A stretch of DNA of 64,000 bases from Tsukamurella tyrosinosolvens (GCF_900104775.1 NZ_FNSA01000003.1:4884326-4948325); one strand, 5' to 3'; positions 42,580 to 51,378 are shown, counted from the stretch's first letter. Numbers and translations: made by a program. The notes: generated from the letters alone by a model not told the origin.

Positions 42580-44529
42580 TCACGTGCGTGCGGGCCAGGC
42601 ACCCCGGCGGAGCAGCCGGAGGCCGTTGAGCCCGACGATGATCGTCGAGCCCTCGTGCCCCGCCACGCCGAGGGGCAGCGGCAGGTGCCCGACGAGATCC
42701 CAGACGACCAGCACCGCGATGAACGTCGCGGCGATCGCGAGGTTCGCCACGACCACTCGACGCGCCCGCCGCGCGAAAGCGAGAATCGACGGCACTACGG
42801 TCAGATCATCACGCACGAGGACCACGTCCGCAGCCCGCAGTGCGAGGTCGGATCCCGCTCCGCCCAGCGCGATCCCGGCGTCGGCGGCCGCGAGCGCGGG
42901 CGCGTCGTTGACCCCGTCCCCGACCATCGCGACGGTCCGCCCTCCCTCCCGGATGCCCGCGATCGCGGCGGTCTTGTCCGCGGGGAGCAGCCCCGCGCGG
43001 ACAGCCCCGATCCCGACCTCCCCTGCGATGCGTGCGGCGGCGCGGGGATTGTCGCCGGTCAGGAGCGAGGTCGCCACGCCGTCGCGACCGAGCGCGGCGA
43101 CGGCGACCGCCGCGTCCCGCCGCGCCGTGTCGGTGAGGGCGAGCACGCCGATCGGGATGCCATCGCGCGTGACGACGACCGCGGTGTCCCCCTGGGCCTC
43201 GTGGTGGCGCACGGAATCGGCGACCGCCGCATCGATCGGCGCTGCGCCGGCGTGCGGCGAGAGCACGGCGATCCGCCGGCCCTCGACGGTGCCCGTCACC
43301 CCGCGGCCGGGACGGGCGGCGAAGTCCCGCGCCGCGAGCACTGTCAGACCCTTCCGGTCCGCGGCGTCCACGACCGCGGCCGCGAGCGGATGCTCGCTGA
43401 GCCGCTCGACCGCGGCCGCGAGGGCGAGTACCTCGTCGGCGACGAAACCGCGGCCGGGCACCGCCTCCACCGTGGCCAACGTGGGCCGACCGGAGGTGAT
43501 CGTGCCGGTCTTGTCGAAGGCGACGGTGTCGACCGTGGCCAGATTCTCCATGACGACAGCGGATTTGATGAGCACGCCGCGCCGCCCGGCGTGGGCGATC
43601 GCGGCGAGCAGCGGGGGCATCGTGGCGAGCACGACGGCGCACGGGGAGGCGACGATCATGAAGGTCATGGCGCGCAACAGCGCCGACCGCAGGTCGGAGC
43701 CGAAGGCGAGCGGGATCGCGAACACCGCGAGCGTGCACACGACCATGCCGATCGAGTAGCGCTGCTCGACCTTCTCGATGAACAGTTGGGCGCGCGCCTT
43801 GGTCCGCGACGCCTCCGCGACCATGGCGGCGATCCGGGCGACCACCGAGTCCGCGGCCGCGCGGTCCGCTCGGATCGTCAGCGCCCCGGTGCCGTTGACG
43901 GTGCCGGCGAAGACCTCGTCGCCGACGCGCTTGTCGACCGGCAGCGGCTCGCCGGTGATGGTCGCCTGGTCGACCTCGCTCGCGCCGTCGACGACGGTGC
44001 CGTCCGCGGCGATCCGGTCGCCCGGCCGGACGCGGATCACGTTTCCCGCCACCAGGTCCGCCGCCGCGATCGCCCGTTCGGAGCCGTCGCGCGCGACGAC
44101 GACGGCGCGGTCGGGCGCGAGGTCGAGCAGGCCCCGGACCGAATCCTCGGTGCGGGCCGTGGCCCACGCCTCGAGCGCGCCCGAGGTGGCGAAAATGACG
44201 ATGAGCAGAGCGCCGTCGGTGACCTGGCCGATCCCGGCCGCGCCGATCGCGGCCACGACCATGAGCAGATCGACGTCGAGGGTCCGCTCGCGCAGGGCTC
44301 GAAGGCCCGCGAGTGCGGGTTCCCAGCCCCCGGCGGCGTAGCAGGACAGGTGGAGCGCCCACCAGACCCACGCCGGCGCGCCGGCGAGCTGCGCCGCGAT
44401 CCCGAGCAGGAACAGCACCAGCGCTCCGGTCGCCCACCGAATCTCGGCGAGGTCCCAGGGTCGGGTGCGGTGCGCCGTGGTGAGTCGAGTGTCGGTGTCG
44501 CCGCTCCGCGCGTCGGTGGTGACGTCCAT
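42580..44529 (-). CDS. P1B-4 type metal-transporting ATPase (CtpJ/CtpD-like)
   Basis: 649-residue P-type ATPase that exports cobalt, nickel or iron. Seen: TGEP (actuator loop), the transmembrane metal motif SPC (in VASPCAVVL) in place of CPC, phosphorylation site DKTGTIT, SEHPLA, and GDGVNDAP, then HEGSTIIVGLNGLRLL near the C-terminus. SPC plus HEGS, and no N-terminal metal-binding domain, define the P1B-4 class (M. tuberculosis CtpJ and CtpD). The ATG at 44529 follows GGAG; a GTG at 44568 is possible. Divergent from the NmtR-like gene, as with nmtR-ctpJ. Confidence 0.92.
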   Translation of the reverse strand: MDVTTDARSGDTDTRLTTAHRTRPWDLAEIRWATGALVLFLLGIAAQLAGAPAWVWWALHLSCYAAGGWEPALAGLRALRERTLDVDLLMVVAAIGAAGIGQVTDGALLIVIFATSGALEAWATARTEDSVRGLLDLAPDRAVVVARDGSERAIAAADLVAGNVIRVRPGDRIAADGTVVDGASEVDQATITGEPLPVDKRVGDEVFAGTVNGTGALTIRADRAAADSVVARIAAMVAEASRTKARAQLFIEKVEQRYSIGMVVCTLAVFAIPLAFGSDLRSALLRAMTFMIVASPCAVVLATMPPLLAAIAHAGRRGVLIKSAVVMENLATVDTVAFDKTGTITSGRPTLATVEAVPGRGFVADEVLALAAAVERLSEHPLAAAVVDAADRKGLTVLAARDFAARPGRGVTGTVEGRRIAVLSPHAGAAPIDAAVADSVRHHEAQGDTAVVVTRDGIPIGVLALTDTARRDAAVAVAALGRDGVATSLLTGDNPRAAARIAGEVGIGAVRAGLLPADKTAAIAGIREGGRTVAMVGDGVNDAPALAAADAGIALGGAGSDLALRAADVVLVRDDLTVVPSILAFARRARRVVVANLAIAATFIAVLVVWDLVGHLPLPLGVAGHEGSTIIVGLNGLRLLRRGAWPART

Positions 44530-44582
44530 ACTCCGCTCCCTCGCATCCCGGCTGCACGGCCCGCGCACCGTCGGACATCAGC

Positions 44583-44606
44583 ATATCTGAACAGCTCTTC
44601 ATATAA
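44583..44606. promoter_or_regulatory. Putative operator between the metal ATPase and NmtR-like genes
   Basis: ATATC-TGAA-CAGCTC-TTCA-TATA is a clear dyad with TGAA/TTCA cores and AT-rich ends, in an otherwise GC-rich divergent promoter region (44530-44631). Its position and AT-rich arms fit an ArsR/SmtB-type operator. Binding by the NmtR-like protein is inferred. Confidence 0.6.
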
Positions 44607-44631
44607 CACTCGCCCGGTAGACTGCCAGGTC

Positions 44632-45000
44632 ATGGGACACCGGATCACCGGCGACGGCGCCGCCCCGCTCGACGCCGCGACCGCCGAGCGGGTCGCCACC
44701 ACACTGCAGGCGCTCGCCACGCCGAGCCGTCTCCTGATCCTCTCGCAGCTGCGCGGGCAGGCGATGGCCGTGGGCGACCTCGCTGCCGCAGTGGCGATGG
44801 AACCGTCGGCGGTCTCCCACCAGCTCCGGCTCCTACGCAACCTCGGCCTGGTCACCGGCGTCCGTGAGGGGCGCAGCATCGTCTACAGCCTCTACGACAA
44901 CCACGTGGCCCAGCTCCTCGACGAGGCCGTGTACCACAGCGAACACCTGCGCATGGGCCTCGCCGACCGGCCCGCGGCCACAGAGCTCTCCGCCACCTGA
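44632..45000 (+). CDS. ArsR/SmtB metal sensor, NmtR-like
   Basis: 122-residue winged-helix repressor with close similarity to M. tuberculosis NmtR, recalled from its known sequence. Seen: the N-terminal Gly2-His3 that NmtR uses for Ni/Co binding, TLQALATPSRLLILSQLRG, the recognition helix AVSHQLRLLRNLGLV, and alpha-5 DNHVAQLLDEAVYHSEHL with its Asp/His ligands. The additional C-terminal histidines of NmtR are replaced (LRMG; DRPAA). Metal binding should release DNA and derepress the ATPase gene. ATG 44632. Confidence 0.88.
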   Translation: MGHRITGDGAAPLDAATAERVATTLQALATPSRLLILSQLRGQAMAVGDLAAAVAMEPSAVSHQLRLLRNLGLVTGVREGRSIVYSLYDNHVAQLLDEAVYHSEHLRMGLADRPAATELSAT

Positions 45001-45025
45001 CGGCGCCCGTCGGCGGACCGTCGGG

Positions 45026-45970
45026 CTAGCGGCGGTTCCGGCGGCGCTCGGCGGGGGTGCGCCCCTGCTCGCCCAGCGGCGCGTCGACGACCTTCTCGGC
45101 CCCGAGGATCGAGCCGCGCACGCGCAGCCGCAACCGGAGATCGAGGAGCATGAGCTGGGCGTACAGCCTGATCGCCTGCGGGTTCACGACGTCCGCCACG
45201 CGAACCAGACGCAGGAACCGCTCGAACCACAGCTGCTCCGCCTCGGACCACTTCCATCCGAGCATGTCCCGGAATTCCGACGGGAGGTTGCCGCGCGTGA
45301 GGAAGTGGTTGAGCGGGCCGAAGACCCTGGCGAGGACCCAGCCCGGGGCACCGAGCGCCTCGTGGAGGAACATGAAGTCCGAGAGGGACTTCAGGTCGTC
45401 GCGGACTTCGGGAGCGATCGACAGCGAGGGCAGCATCGAATCCCAGTAGTCCTCGAACTCGTGCCAGCTCTGCGGCCACGCGGACTCCGGGACGTTGACC
45501 CCGGTGGCGAGCGGGGCGGCGGCGGGCGTGAGCACGTCGAGGGCGGCACGGTCGAGCGGACCGTAGAGCAGCTCGTACTGGTCGATGTAGAAGCGGAAGA
45601 GGCACGCCGCCACCCAGAGCTGCAGGTCGCGGGCGTTGCCGCTGTACCTGACGGGACTGCTCTCGGTGGAGTGCACGTGGGCGTGCACCGCGCGCATCTC
45701 CTCGCGGAAGGCGTCCCGGTCGGACTCGTTCCCGAGCACGGAGACCACCAGGTGCTGCGACGTGGTCCGGAGGCGCTTGAACGGCCGTCGGCGCGGGCTG
45801 CCGGACACGACGCGACTCTCGTGGACTCCGTGCCCGACCGCGGGCAGCGAGAGCTGCATGATGATGTTCGCGACGCCGCTCGTCAGGCCGACCATGGTCA
45901 TGAGGTCGGCGAGCGTCTCGGGCCGCCGCGCACGGCGGGAGCGGATCAGAGCCTGATCGATGACGGCCAT
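45026..45970 (-). CDS. MpaB/DUF2236-family oxygenase-like protein (paralogue 1)
   Basis: 314-residue member of the oxygenase MpaB family (DUF2236), haem-associated proteins related to latex-clearing proteins. Seen: conserved VANIIMQLSLPAVGHGV (about residues 31-47), HLVVSVLGNESDR, the segment REEMRAVHAHVHS (about 89-101) with several His, and WVAACLFRFYIDQYE. Haem-binding His residues are expected in these segments. ATG 45970; an in-frame TTG lies seven codons upstream. It lies next to the fold-back repeat but is single-copy in this window. Confidence 0.8.
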   Translation of the reverse strand: MAVIDQALIRSRRARRPETLADLMTMVGLTSGVANIIMQLSLPAVGHGVHESRVVSGSPRRRPFKRLRTTSQHLVVSVLGNESDRDAFREEMRAVHAHVHSTESSPVRYSGNARDLQLWVAACLFRFYIDQYELLYGPLDRAALDVLTPAAAPLATGVNVPESAWPQSWHEFEDYWDSMLPSLSIAPEVRDDLKSLSDFMFLHEALGAPGWVLARVFGPLNHFLTRGNLPSEFRDMLGWKWSEAEQLWFERFLRLVRVADVVNPQAIRLYAQLMLLDLRLRLRVRGSILGAEKVVDAPLGEQGRTPAERRRNRR

Positions 45971-46042
45971 ATCCCTATCATGCAACCGCAATCTCGAGCG
46001 TGTCCTCGAAATGAGAACATTCGATAACTTAGCATTCTTCGG

Positions 46043-47026
46043 TCACCGCTTGCCGTCGCCGAAGGGGCCGTCCCGCTCGGCAACCGCGGTCCGGAATCCG
46101 GCCGCAGCGGCACGCTGCTGGAACGCGTACCCCTCGCGCGTGTGCCGGGAGACACCGTCGAACACGGTGCTGATCATCGCGGAATTGCCCACGCCCTGCG
46201 CGAGGAGCGCGCTGTTCAGCGCGAGCTTGGTCATGATGAGCTGGTTGATGGGCAGCCGCGCGATGCGCGCCACGAGGTCTTCGGTGCGCTCGTCGAGCAG
46301 CTCGGGGGCTGGCGCCTCGACGGCGAGGCCCCATTCGGCAGCCTGAGCACCGGTGATGGTGTCGCCGGTGAGGAGGAGGCGCTTCGCCCGCTGGTCGCCG
46401 ATGCGGTGCGCCCACATGCCGGCGGCGGGGACGCCCCACACCCGGGTGGGTGGGTAGCCGATACGGGTGTCGGCGGCGCAGATGATCTGGTCGGCGTACA
46501 GGGCGATGTCGGTGCCACCGGCGACCGCGAAGCCGTGCAGCTTCGCCACGGTCGGCTTGTTCGCGTGCAGGAGGCTCGCGAAGCCACGGTTGAAACGGCT
46601 CATCATCTGGTAGTCGATCATCGGGTCCCACGTGCCCGACGGGTCGTGGTTGCGCGCCTGCACCACGGGATCGAGGACGGATCCGGTCACCGCCGCGCGC
46701 TCCTCCGGATGCTCGCCGTTCTCGGCGAAGATCGAGAGGTCGTAGCCGCCGCAGAAGCCCTTGCCGCGCCCCGCGACGAGGATGACGTGCACCCTCGGAT
46801 CGAGATCCGCGCGCTCGACGGCGTCCGCGAGTTCGATGGGCGTGTCCGCGGTGATCGCGTTGCCGCGCTCGGGGCGGTCGAAGGTGATCCGCGCGACGCG
46901 CCCGGTCACCTCGTAGGTCAGCGTCCGGTAGCTCACCTCCCGGTCCTCGCGGTCTCGTCCCGCGTACTGCGGGGACTCGGTCTGCGGGTCCCGCCACGCG
47001 GCGGGCCGGTCTGCGGGGTCGGTCAT
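46043..47026 (-). CDS. Crotonase/enoyl-CoA hydratase family protein
   Basis: 327-residue crotonase-fold enzyme acting on an acyl-CoA. Seen: the acyl-CoA pocket GRGKGFCGGYDLS (oxyanion loop) and FAVAGGTDIALYADQIICA (second oxyanion strand). There is a 25-residue N-terminal extension before the fold and a longer insertion after the first oxyanion loop. Last gene of a minus-strand operon with the MpaB-type and second crotonase genes. The 5' two-thirds lie inside the inverted repeat; its mirror starts at 63,530 and runs off the window. ATG 47026. Confidence 0.88.
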   Translation of the reverse strand: MTDPADRPAAWRDPQTESPQYAGRDREDREVSYRTLTYEVTGRVARITFDRPERGNAITADTPIELADAVERADLDPRVHVILVAGRGKGFCGGYDLSIFAENGEHPEERAAVTGSVLDPVVQARNHDPSGTWDPMIDYQMMSRFNRGFASLLHANKPTVAKLHGFAVAGGTDIALYADQIICAADTRIGYPPTRVWGVPAAGMWAHRIGDQRAKRLLLTGDTITGAQAAEWGLAVEAPAPELLDERTEDLVARIARLPINQLIMTKLALNSALLAQGVGNSAMISTVFDGVSRHTREGYAFQQRAAAAGFRTAVAERDGPFGDGKR

Positions 47027-47059
47027 CGACGTTCTCCTCGGTGGCGGTCAGGTGGTGGG

Positions 47060-48079
47060 TCAGTGCGCGGGGCCCGTTGCCGTGCGACGGATCTCGTCCG
47101 CCGCGTCCTTCTGCGCCGCGAGCTCGGCTCGCGAGTAGAAGGTGCGCCACCCGGGGGTGCCGAAGCGCCGGCGCAGGCCGAAGTAGGCGGGCCCGAAGAG
47201 CCCCGCGACGGGGCGCGGGAGGGTGCGCCAGAACAGCCCGTGGAGCTCGCGCTCGATGCGGTCGATCGCGGTGGCGCGCAGGCCCAATTCGTCGTGGAAG
47301 CGCTCCGGGACACCGGCGAGGATCCCCACCCGGATGGTCCGCACCAGCGGCAACGACAGCAGCTGCCACACCGGCAGGGGCACCGCGTCCCAGCCGCGCG
47401 GCCTGGGCAGGGTGAGTGCGTGGTCGACGATGAACCGCACCTCCGGGCTCACGGCGAGGACGTCGTCGACGATCGGTTGCCAGTACTCGACGAAATCGGC
47501 GTAGGTGTCGGGGAGCCCGCGGACTCCGTACCGTCGCCCGATCTCGGTGAGTGCGCGGTACGCCTCCTCGCGCTCGCCGTCCGTGCGGAAGAGACCGAAC
47601 TCCTCGGCGATGTCGATGCCGCCCTTGAGGATCGATCCCCAGGTCCAGTTCCAGACGTCCTTGTTCCAGGCGTGGTACGGCGTCCCGTCGGGCATGGAGC
47701 CGGCGATCGGGCGGTGCAGCTCGTAGAGCCCGTGCGCGACGTCGTCGGCCTCCGGCCCGGCGAAGACGATCCCCATGACCATCTCGTACGTGCTGATCAG
47801 GCGGCGCGCGGTGGCCTGCAGGTCGGGCAGGCCCTCGCTGCCGTTGAGGGCGCGGTCCTTCTCGCTCAGCACGTGGGCGATCTTGGGGTGCAGGGTCGGC
47901 ATGATCAGCGCGGGGACGTTGGCGTACAGCAGGACCAGCGGATGGCCCGCGATCCAGCGACCGAAGCCGCCGGGCGCCAACGGATCCGCGGCGTTCGTTC
48001 CGCCGACCCGACCGTCGTCGGCGAGGGGCGGGGCGAGAGAGACGACGGTGCCGTCCACGGGCGTCTGGGGATCGGTCAT
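47060..48079 (-). CDS. MpaB/DUF2236-family oxygenase-like protein (paralogue 2)
   Basis: 339-residue paralogue of the protein at 45,026. Seen: VLLYANVPALIMPTLHPKIA, the central STYEMVMGIVFAGPEADD, LYELHRPIAGSMPDGTPYHAW with His residues, and FVEYWQPIVDDVLAVS. It is encoded between two crotonases in an operon (65 bases after the first, 33 before the second). Likely a haem oxygenase-like step on the same substrate; that is inference. Intact here; the right-arm copy at 62,482 is frameshifted. ATG 48079. Confidence 0.85.
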   Translation of the reverse strand: MTDPQTPVDGTVVSLAPPLADDGRVGGTNAADPLAPGGFGRWIAGHPLVLLYANVPALIMPTLHPKIAHVLSEKDRALNGSEGLPDLQATARRLISTYEMVMGIVFAGPEADDVAHGLYELHRPIAGSMPDGTPYHAWNKDVWNWTWGSILKGGIDIAEEFGLFRTDGEREEAYRALTEIGRRYGVRGLPDTYADFVEYWQPIVDDVLAVSPEVRFIVDHALTLPRPRGWDAVPLPVWQLLSLPLVRTIRVGILAGVPERFHDELGLRATAIDRIERELHGLFWRTLPRPVAGLFGPAYFGLRRRFGTPGWRTFYSRAELAAQKDAADEIRRTATGPAH

Positions 48080-48143
48080 GACGGGTTCTCCTGGGAGGGG
48101 ATGAGGGCTGGTTCGGGCCGCGCCGAGCGACGTCGGCGGCGCG

Positions 48144-48812
48144 TCATCGGGCCGCAGAGGTGGGCGGCATCGCGGGTTCCGCGAGTCGGTGGAGGACGTG
48201 CTCGTACCGGGTCCGCTTGATCACGGCGAGGTTCTCGCCCCGCATCGGGGCGAGAGCGGCCGCGCGCACGATCGCCGACGCGAGAACACCGTCCTGCTCG
48301 ACGATCTCATCGACGAGCCCGGCGTGCAGGGCGGCTTCGGCGTCGTACCGCTGGGCCGTCACCATCGCCGCATGTGCGACGGCGGGCGCGACCCGCGCGC
48401 CGACCAGCGCGCTCATCCCCGGGAGGAAGGGGAACCCGAGGCGCGCCTCCGGCAGGCACAGGTATCCGCGGTCGGCGCGCATGACCCGCTGGTCGTGCGC
48501 CAGGGCGAGGAGCAGCCCGCCCGCGTAGGTGTGTCCCTGGAGCGCGGCGACGGTGGGCGTGCCGGAGCCGAGCAGCCTGCCGAGCAGCCCCTGCACCGCG
48601 TCCAGGTAGCCGTCCTCGGCGAAGGCCCCCGGTTCGAGGCCGTTCGAGTAGAAGCGTCCGCTCCCGGTGGTGACGAGCGCAGCGGGCCCCGAGACCGCGT
48701 CCACGTCGTCCAGGACGGCGTGCAGAGCCGTGACCAGCGTCCCGTCGAGGCGATTCTCGCCGTCTCCGAGGTCGCAGATCAGCACTGCGCCGTCGCGTGT
48801 CAGATTCACCAT
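48144..48812 (-). CDS. Crotonase/enoyl-CoA hydratase family protein
   Basis: 222-residue short crotonase. Seen: TTGSGRFYSNGLEPGAF (first oxyanion loop) and LQGHTYAGGLLLALAHDQRVM (second), with PEARLGFPFLPG afterwards, close to the Delta3-Delta2 enoyl-CoA isomerase style. First gene of the operon that continues with MpaB and the second crotonase; ATG 48812. It is divergent from the PaaX-like regulator, with 73 bases between starts that carry a CATTAC/GTAATG dyad. Confidence 0.87.
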   Translation of the reverse strand: MVNLTRDGAVLICDLGDGENRLDGTLVTALHAVLDDVDAVSGPAALVTTGSGRFYSNGLEPGAFAEDGYLDAVQGLLGRLLGSGTPTVAALQGHTYAGGLLLALAHDQRVMRADRGYLCLPEARLGFPFLPGMSALVGARVAPAVAHAAMVTAQRYDAEAALHAGLVDEIVEQDGVLASAIVRAAALAPMRGENLAVIKRTRYEHVLHRLAEPAMPPTSAAR

Positions 48813-48820
48813 GCCCGAAG

Positions 48821-48858
48821 CATTACATATTTCAATCATCCGACGCAATGTTGTAATG
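48821..48858. promoter_or_regulatory. Putative operator of the PaaX-like regulator
   Basis: CATTAC at 48821 and GTAATG at 48853 form an inverted repeat spaced by 26 bases in the AT-rich divergent promoter of the crotonase operon and the PaaX-like gene. Widely spaced dyads of this sort suit the PaaX family; binding is inferred. The same site recurs in the right arm near 61,704-61,741. Confidence 0.5.
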
Positions 48859-48885
48859 ATCGCGCCGGTGTAACCTGTTCCCCTG

Positions 48886-49611
48886 ATGGACAGCGCTCTC
48901 GTACCCCCGGTGACAGCGCGATCCGCTGTCTTGAGCCTGCTCCTCGGCGCGAATCCGCCTACGCTCAGCGGGCGCGAGATCATCGGCGCGATGGACCTTT
49001 TCGGTATCACGGAATCGACGACGCGGGTCGCCCTCACCCGGATGGTGGCGAACGGCGACCTCACTCGCGATCGCGGCGTGTACACGCTCTCCGAGCGGCT
49101 GGCGCAGCGCCAGCGCTACGCGCAGCCGCCGGAGCAACGGGACTGGACCGGGACCTGGGAGATGGCGGTCGTCACCGCGACCGGCCGCAGCGCCGCGGAC
49201 CGGGTCGCACTGCGCGAGGAGATGCGCCGGCAGCGCGTCGCCGAGCTCCGGGAGGGTGTCTGGACCCGCCCCGCGAACCTCCGCCGCCGCTGGCCGCAGG
49301 CCCTCCTCGACGTCTCGGTCTGCTTCGAGTCCCGACCCACCTCCGACCCGGCGGCACTCGCCGCGCAGCTGTGGGACCTCCCCGCCTGGTCCGCGCGCGG
49401 CAACGAGTACCTGGCGCTGATCGCGGCCGTCGACGACGAGCCCGCCAGGTTCCGGACCATGGTCGCGGCGGTGCACCACCTGCAGACCGACCCGCTCCTC
49501 CCGGCGGAGTTCCTGCCCGTGGACTGGCCCGCCGCCCAGCTGACGTCGTTGTACGACGACTACCGCGCGTGGCTCGCCGAGCTCCGCGACAGCCTCGCGC
49601 CCGTCAGATAG
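48886..49611 (+). CDS. PaaX-family transcriptional repressor-like protein
   Basis: 241-residue regulator with an N-terminal winged helix (LSGREIIGAMDLFGITESTT then RVALTRMVANGDLTRDRGVY; about residues 27-66) and the PaaX C-terminal domain (WTGTWEMAVVTATGRS about 84-99, then LREGVWTRPANL). In E. coli PaaX responds to phenylacetyl-CoA; here the ligand is probably an acyl-CoA of the divergent crotonase/MpaB pathway. ATG 48886. Stop overlaps the MFS gene by eight bases. Confidence 0.88.
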   Translation: MDSALVPPVTARSAVLSLLLGANPPTLSGREIIGAMDLFGITESTTRVALTRMVANGDLTRDRGVYTLSERLAQRQRYAQPPEQRDWTGTWEMAVVTATGRSAADRVALREEMRRQRVAELREGVWTRPANLRRRWPQALLDVSVCFESRPTSDPAALAAQLWDLPAWSARGNEYLALIAAVDDEPARFRTMVAAVHHLQTDPLLPAEFLPVDWPAAQLTSLYDDYRAWLAELRDSLAPVR

Positions 49612-50779
49612 CGCCCGAATCCCTCGTGGGGCGGCTGCCCGCGTCCGGCCCGGTGAGGACCGCAGCCAGACCGATCGCGACTATGCACGCTCCTGTGACC
49701 CATCCCCAGCCGACGGCGGCGGCTGCACTCGCGCCGAAGGCCGCGCCGGCGCTGCCCCCGACGAAATAGACGAGCATGTACACACCGTTGTAGCGGGCCG
49801 GCGCCGCCGGATCGATGTCCAGGACGGTGGATTGGTTCGCCACCTGTGCGGCGAAGAGCCCGGCGTCGAAGGCGGCGAGCGCGATCAGAGTGACCACGGC
49901 GTCGTTCAGGCCGACGGCCAGGGCCACGCAAGCAGCCGCAGCGAGCACCAGGCCGGCGAGGATCACGGGACGGGCACCGACGCGGTCGGTCCAACGACCG
50001 GCGATGCGGGTCGCGACGATGCCGGCCAGTCCAGCCAGCGCGTAGAGCCCGATCCTTTCAGCGCTCAGGGAGCGCGGCGGCTGCGACAACGCCACGGCGA
50101 GTCCGGACCACACGGCGCAGAAGGCGAAGAACCACAGCGCGCCCCGGAAGGCGGCGCCGCGCAGCGTGGCGGAGCGACGGAGCAGGCCCGGCATGGACCA
50201 CAGCCCGGAGATGTAGGACTGGGTGACCAGGCCGCGCTCCGCGGGGAGAATCGCCGCCGAGACCACCGCGACGATCGCGCACGCGGCCGCGGCGGTGAGC
50301 AGCATCGCCCTCCAGCCGATCTCATCACTGAGCCATCCGCCGGCGATGCGACCGATGAGGATTCCCGCCGAGATTCCGGCGGTGACGATCCCGAGATCCG
50401 TCGAGCGCCTGCCGACCGGCGCGAGGCGGCCGACGAGGGAACTCAGACCCGCGCCGACCGACGAGCATGCGCCCGTGACCAGGAGGACCACTCCGAGCAC
50501 CGCGGCAGAGGGGGCGACGACCGTCGCGGCGAGCGCGACCGCCAACGCCGCGAATTGCAGCGCGAGGACGGAGCGGGGCGGGAACCGGTCCACGAGCGGC
50601 ACCAGGAGCGCCAACCCGAGCATGTAGCCGACCGGTCCGCACGAGAGTGCGACGCCGACGGCGCCGATGCCGGTGCCGAATGACGCCGCGACATCGGCGA
50701 TCGCCGGCTGAAGCGGGTAGATCGTCGCGGTCCCCAGCGCGGCCGCGACGGACATGAAAAGGACGGTCGCGCTGGTCAT
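49604..50779 (-). CDS. MFS transporter
   Basis: 391-residue major facilitator protein with about twelve helices. Seen: helix 1 from MTSATVLFMSVAAALGTATI; PLQPAIADVAASFG; motif A-like LVDRFPPRSVL between helices 2 and 3; and the second-half GRWTDRVGARPVILAG. ATG 50779 follows a purine-rich site; a start further upstream would add an Arg-rich non-hydrophobic stretch and is unlikely. Probably works with the neighbouring acyl-CoA pathway or exports an unrelated solute; not decidable. Confidence 0.87.
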   Translation of the reverse strand: MTSATVLFMSVAAALGTATIYPLQPAIADVAASFGTGIGAVGVALSCGPVGYMLGLALLVPLVDRFPPRSVLALQFAALAVALAATVVAPSAAVLGVVLLVTGACSSVGAGLSSLVGRLAPVGRRSTDLGIVTAGISAGILIGRIAGGWLSDEIGWRAMLLTAAAACAIVAVVSAAILPAERGLVTQSYISGLWSMPGLLRRSATLRGAAFRGALWFFAFCAVWSGLAVALSQPPRSLSAERIGLYALAGLAGIVATRIAGRWTDRVGARPVILAGLVLAAAACVALAVGLNDAVVTLIALAAFDAGLFAAQVANQSTVLDIDPAAPARYNGVYMLVYFVGGSAGAAFGASAAAAVGWGWVTGACIVAIGLAAVLTGPDAGSRPTRDSGAI

Positions 50780-50943
50780 TGCGGTTGCTTCCCTGGTTCT
50801 GGTCACGCCTTCGAAACTACGAAGCGTACGGCTCCCACGCTGGCGGGAACGAGACATCACCGATGCGCCCGCAACGCGACCACCTCCTGGCCGCGCAGCA
50901 GCGACCTTGACCCCAAGCGGAGTTGAGCTCCTACCGTCGGGTC

Positions 50944-51378
50944 ATGTCCACCGAACTCCACCGCCCCGCCCTCGATCACCGTGATCCCGACGCCGACGCC
51001 GCCGTGGAGCGGCTCGTCTCCGTGCTCCAAGCCGGATTCGACAGCGGCGACGCCGACCAGTACGACTCGACGTTCGCTGATGACATTCTGTGGGGAACAC
51101 CGAAGGGCCAGTGGCTTGCGGGGTTCCCCGCACTCAACTCCGCCCATCACCGCATGATGGGCGACACCCCCGTCGAACCCGCGTCGCGGTTCGAGGTCAT
51201 CGGATCAACGCATCCCGCTCCCGATGTCGTTGTCGCGCAGGTCTGCCGCACAGCGCTCAACGGCGGTTTCAGCGAGGTCGCGATGTACGTCCTCGTCCGC
51301 CGGGCCGACCGGTGGTGGGTGGCCGCGGCCCAGAACACGCCCGTGTCCGCGGTCCTTCCTCCGATCGATCCCGTGTGA
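50944..51378 (+). CDS. NTF2-like (SnoaL/SgcJ-type) small protein
   Basis: 144-residue cone-shaped NTF2-fold protein. Seen: DADAAVERLVSVLQAGFDSG, FADDILWGTPKGQWLAGFPA and the final strands ALNGGFSEVAMYVLVRRADR and WWVAAAQNTPV. Members act as isomerases, cyclases or carriers; no catalytic residue can be assigned. Divergent from the MFS gene (about 165 bases apart) and convergent with the methyltransferase gene, whose 3' end overlaps it by 110 bases. ATG 50944. Confidence 0.8.
   Translation: MSTELHRPALDHRDPDADAAVERLVSVLQAGFDSGDADQYDSTFADDILWGTPKGQWLAGFPALNSAHHRMMGDTPVEPASRFEVIGSTHPAPDVVVAQVCRTALNGGFSEVAMYVLVRRADRWWVAAAQNTPVSAVLPPIDPV

Noticed and set aside
41693..45000. Long plus-strand frames opposite the SBF transporter and metal ATPase
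   Set aside because: Antisense shadows. Only the last 122 codons (44,632-45,000) of one of them are real, as the NmtR-like gene.
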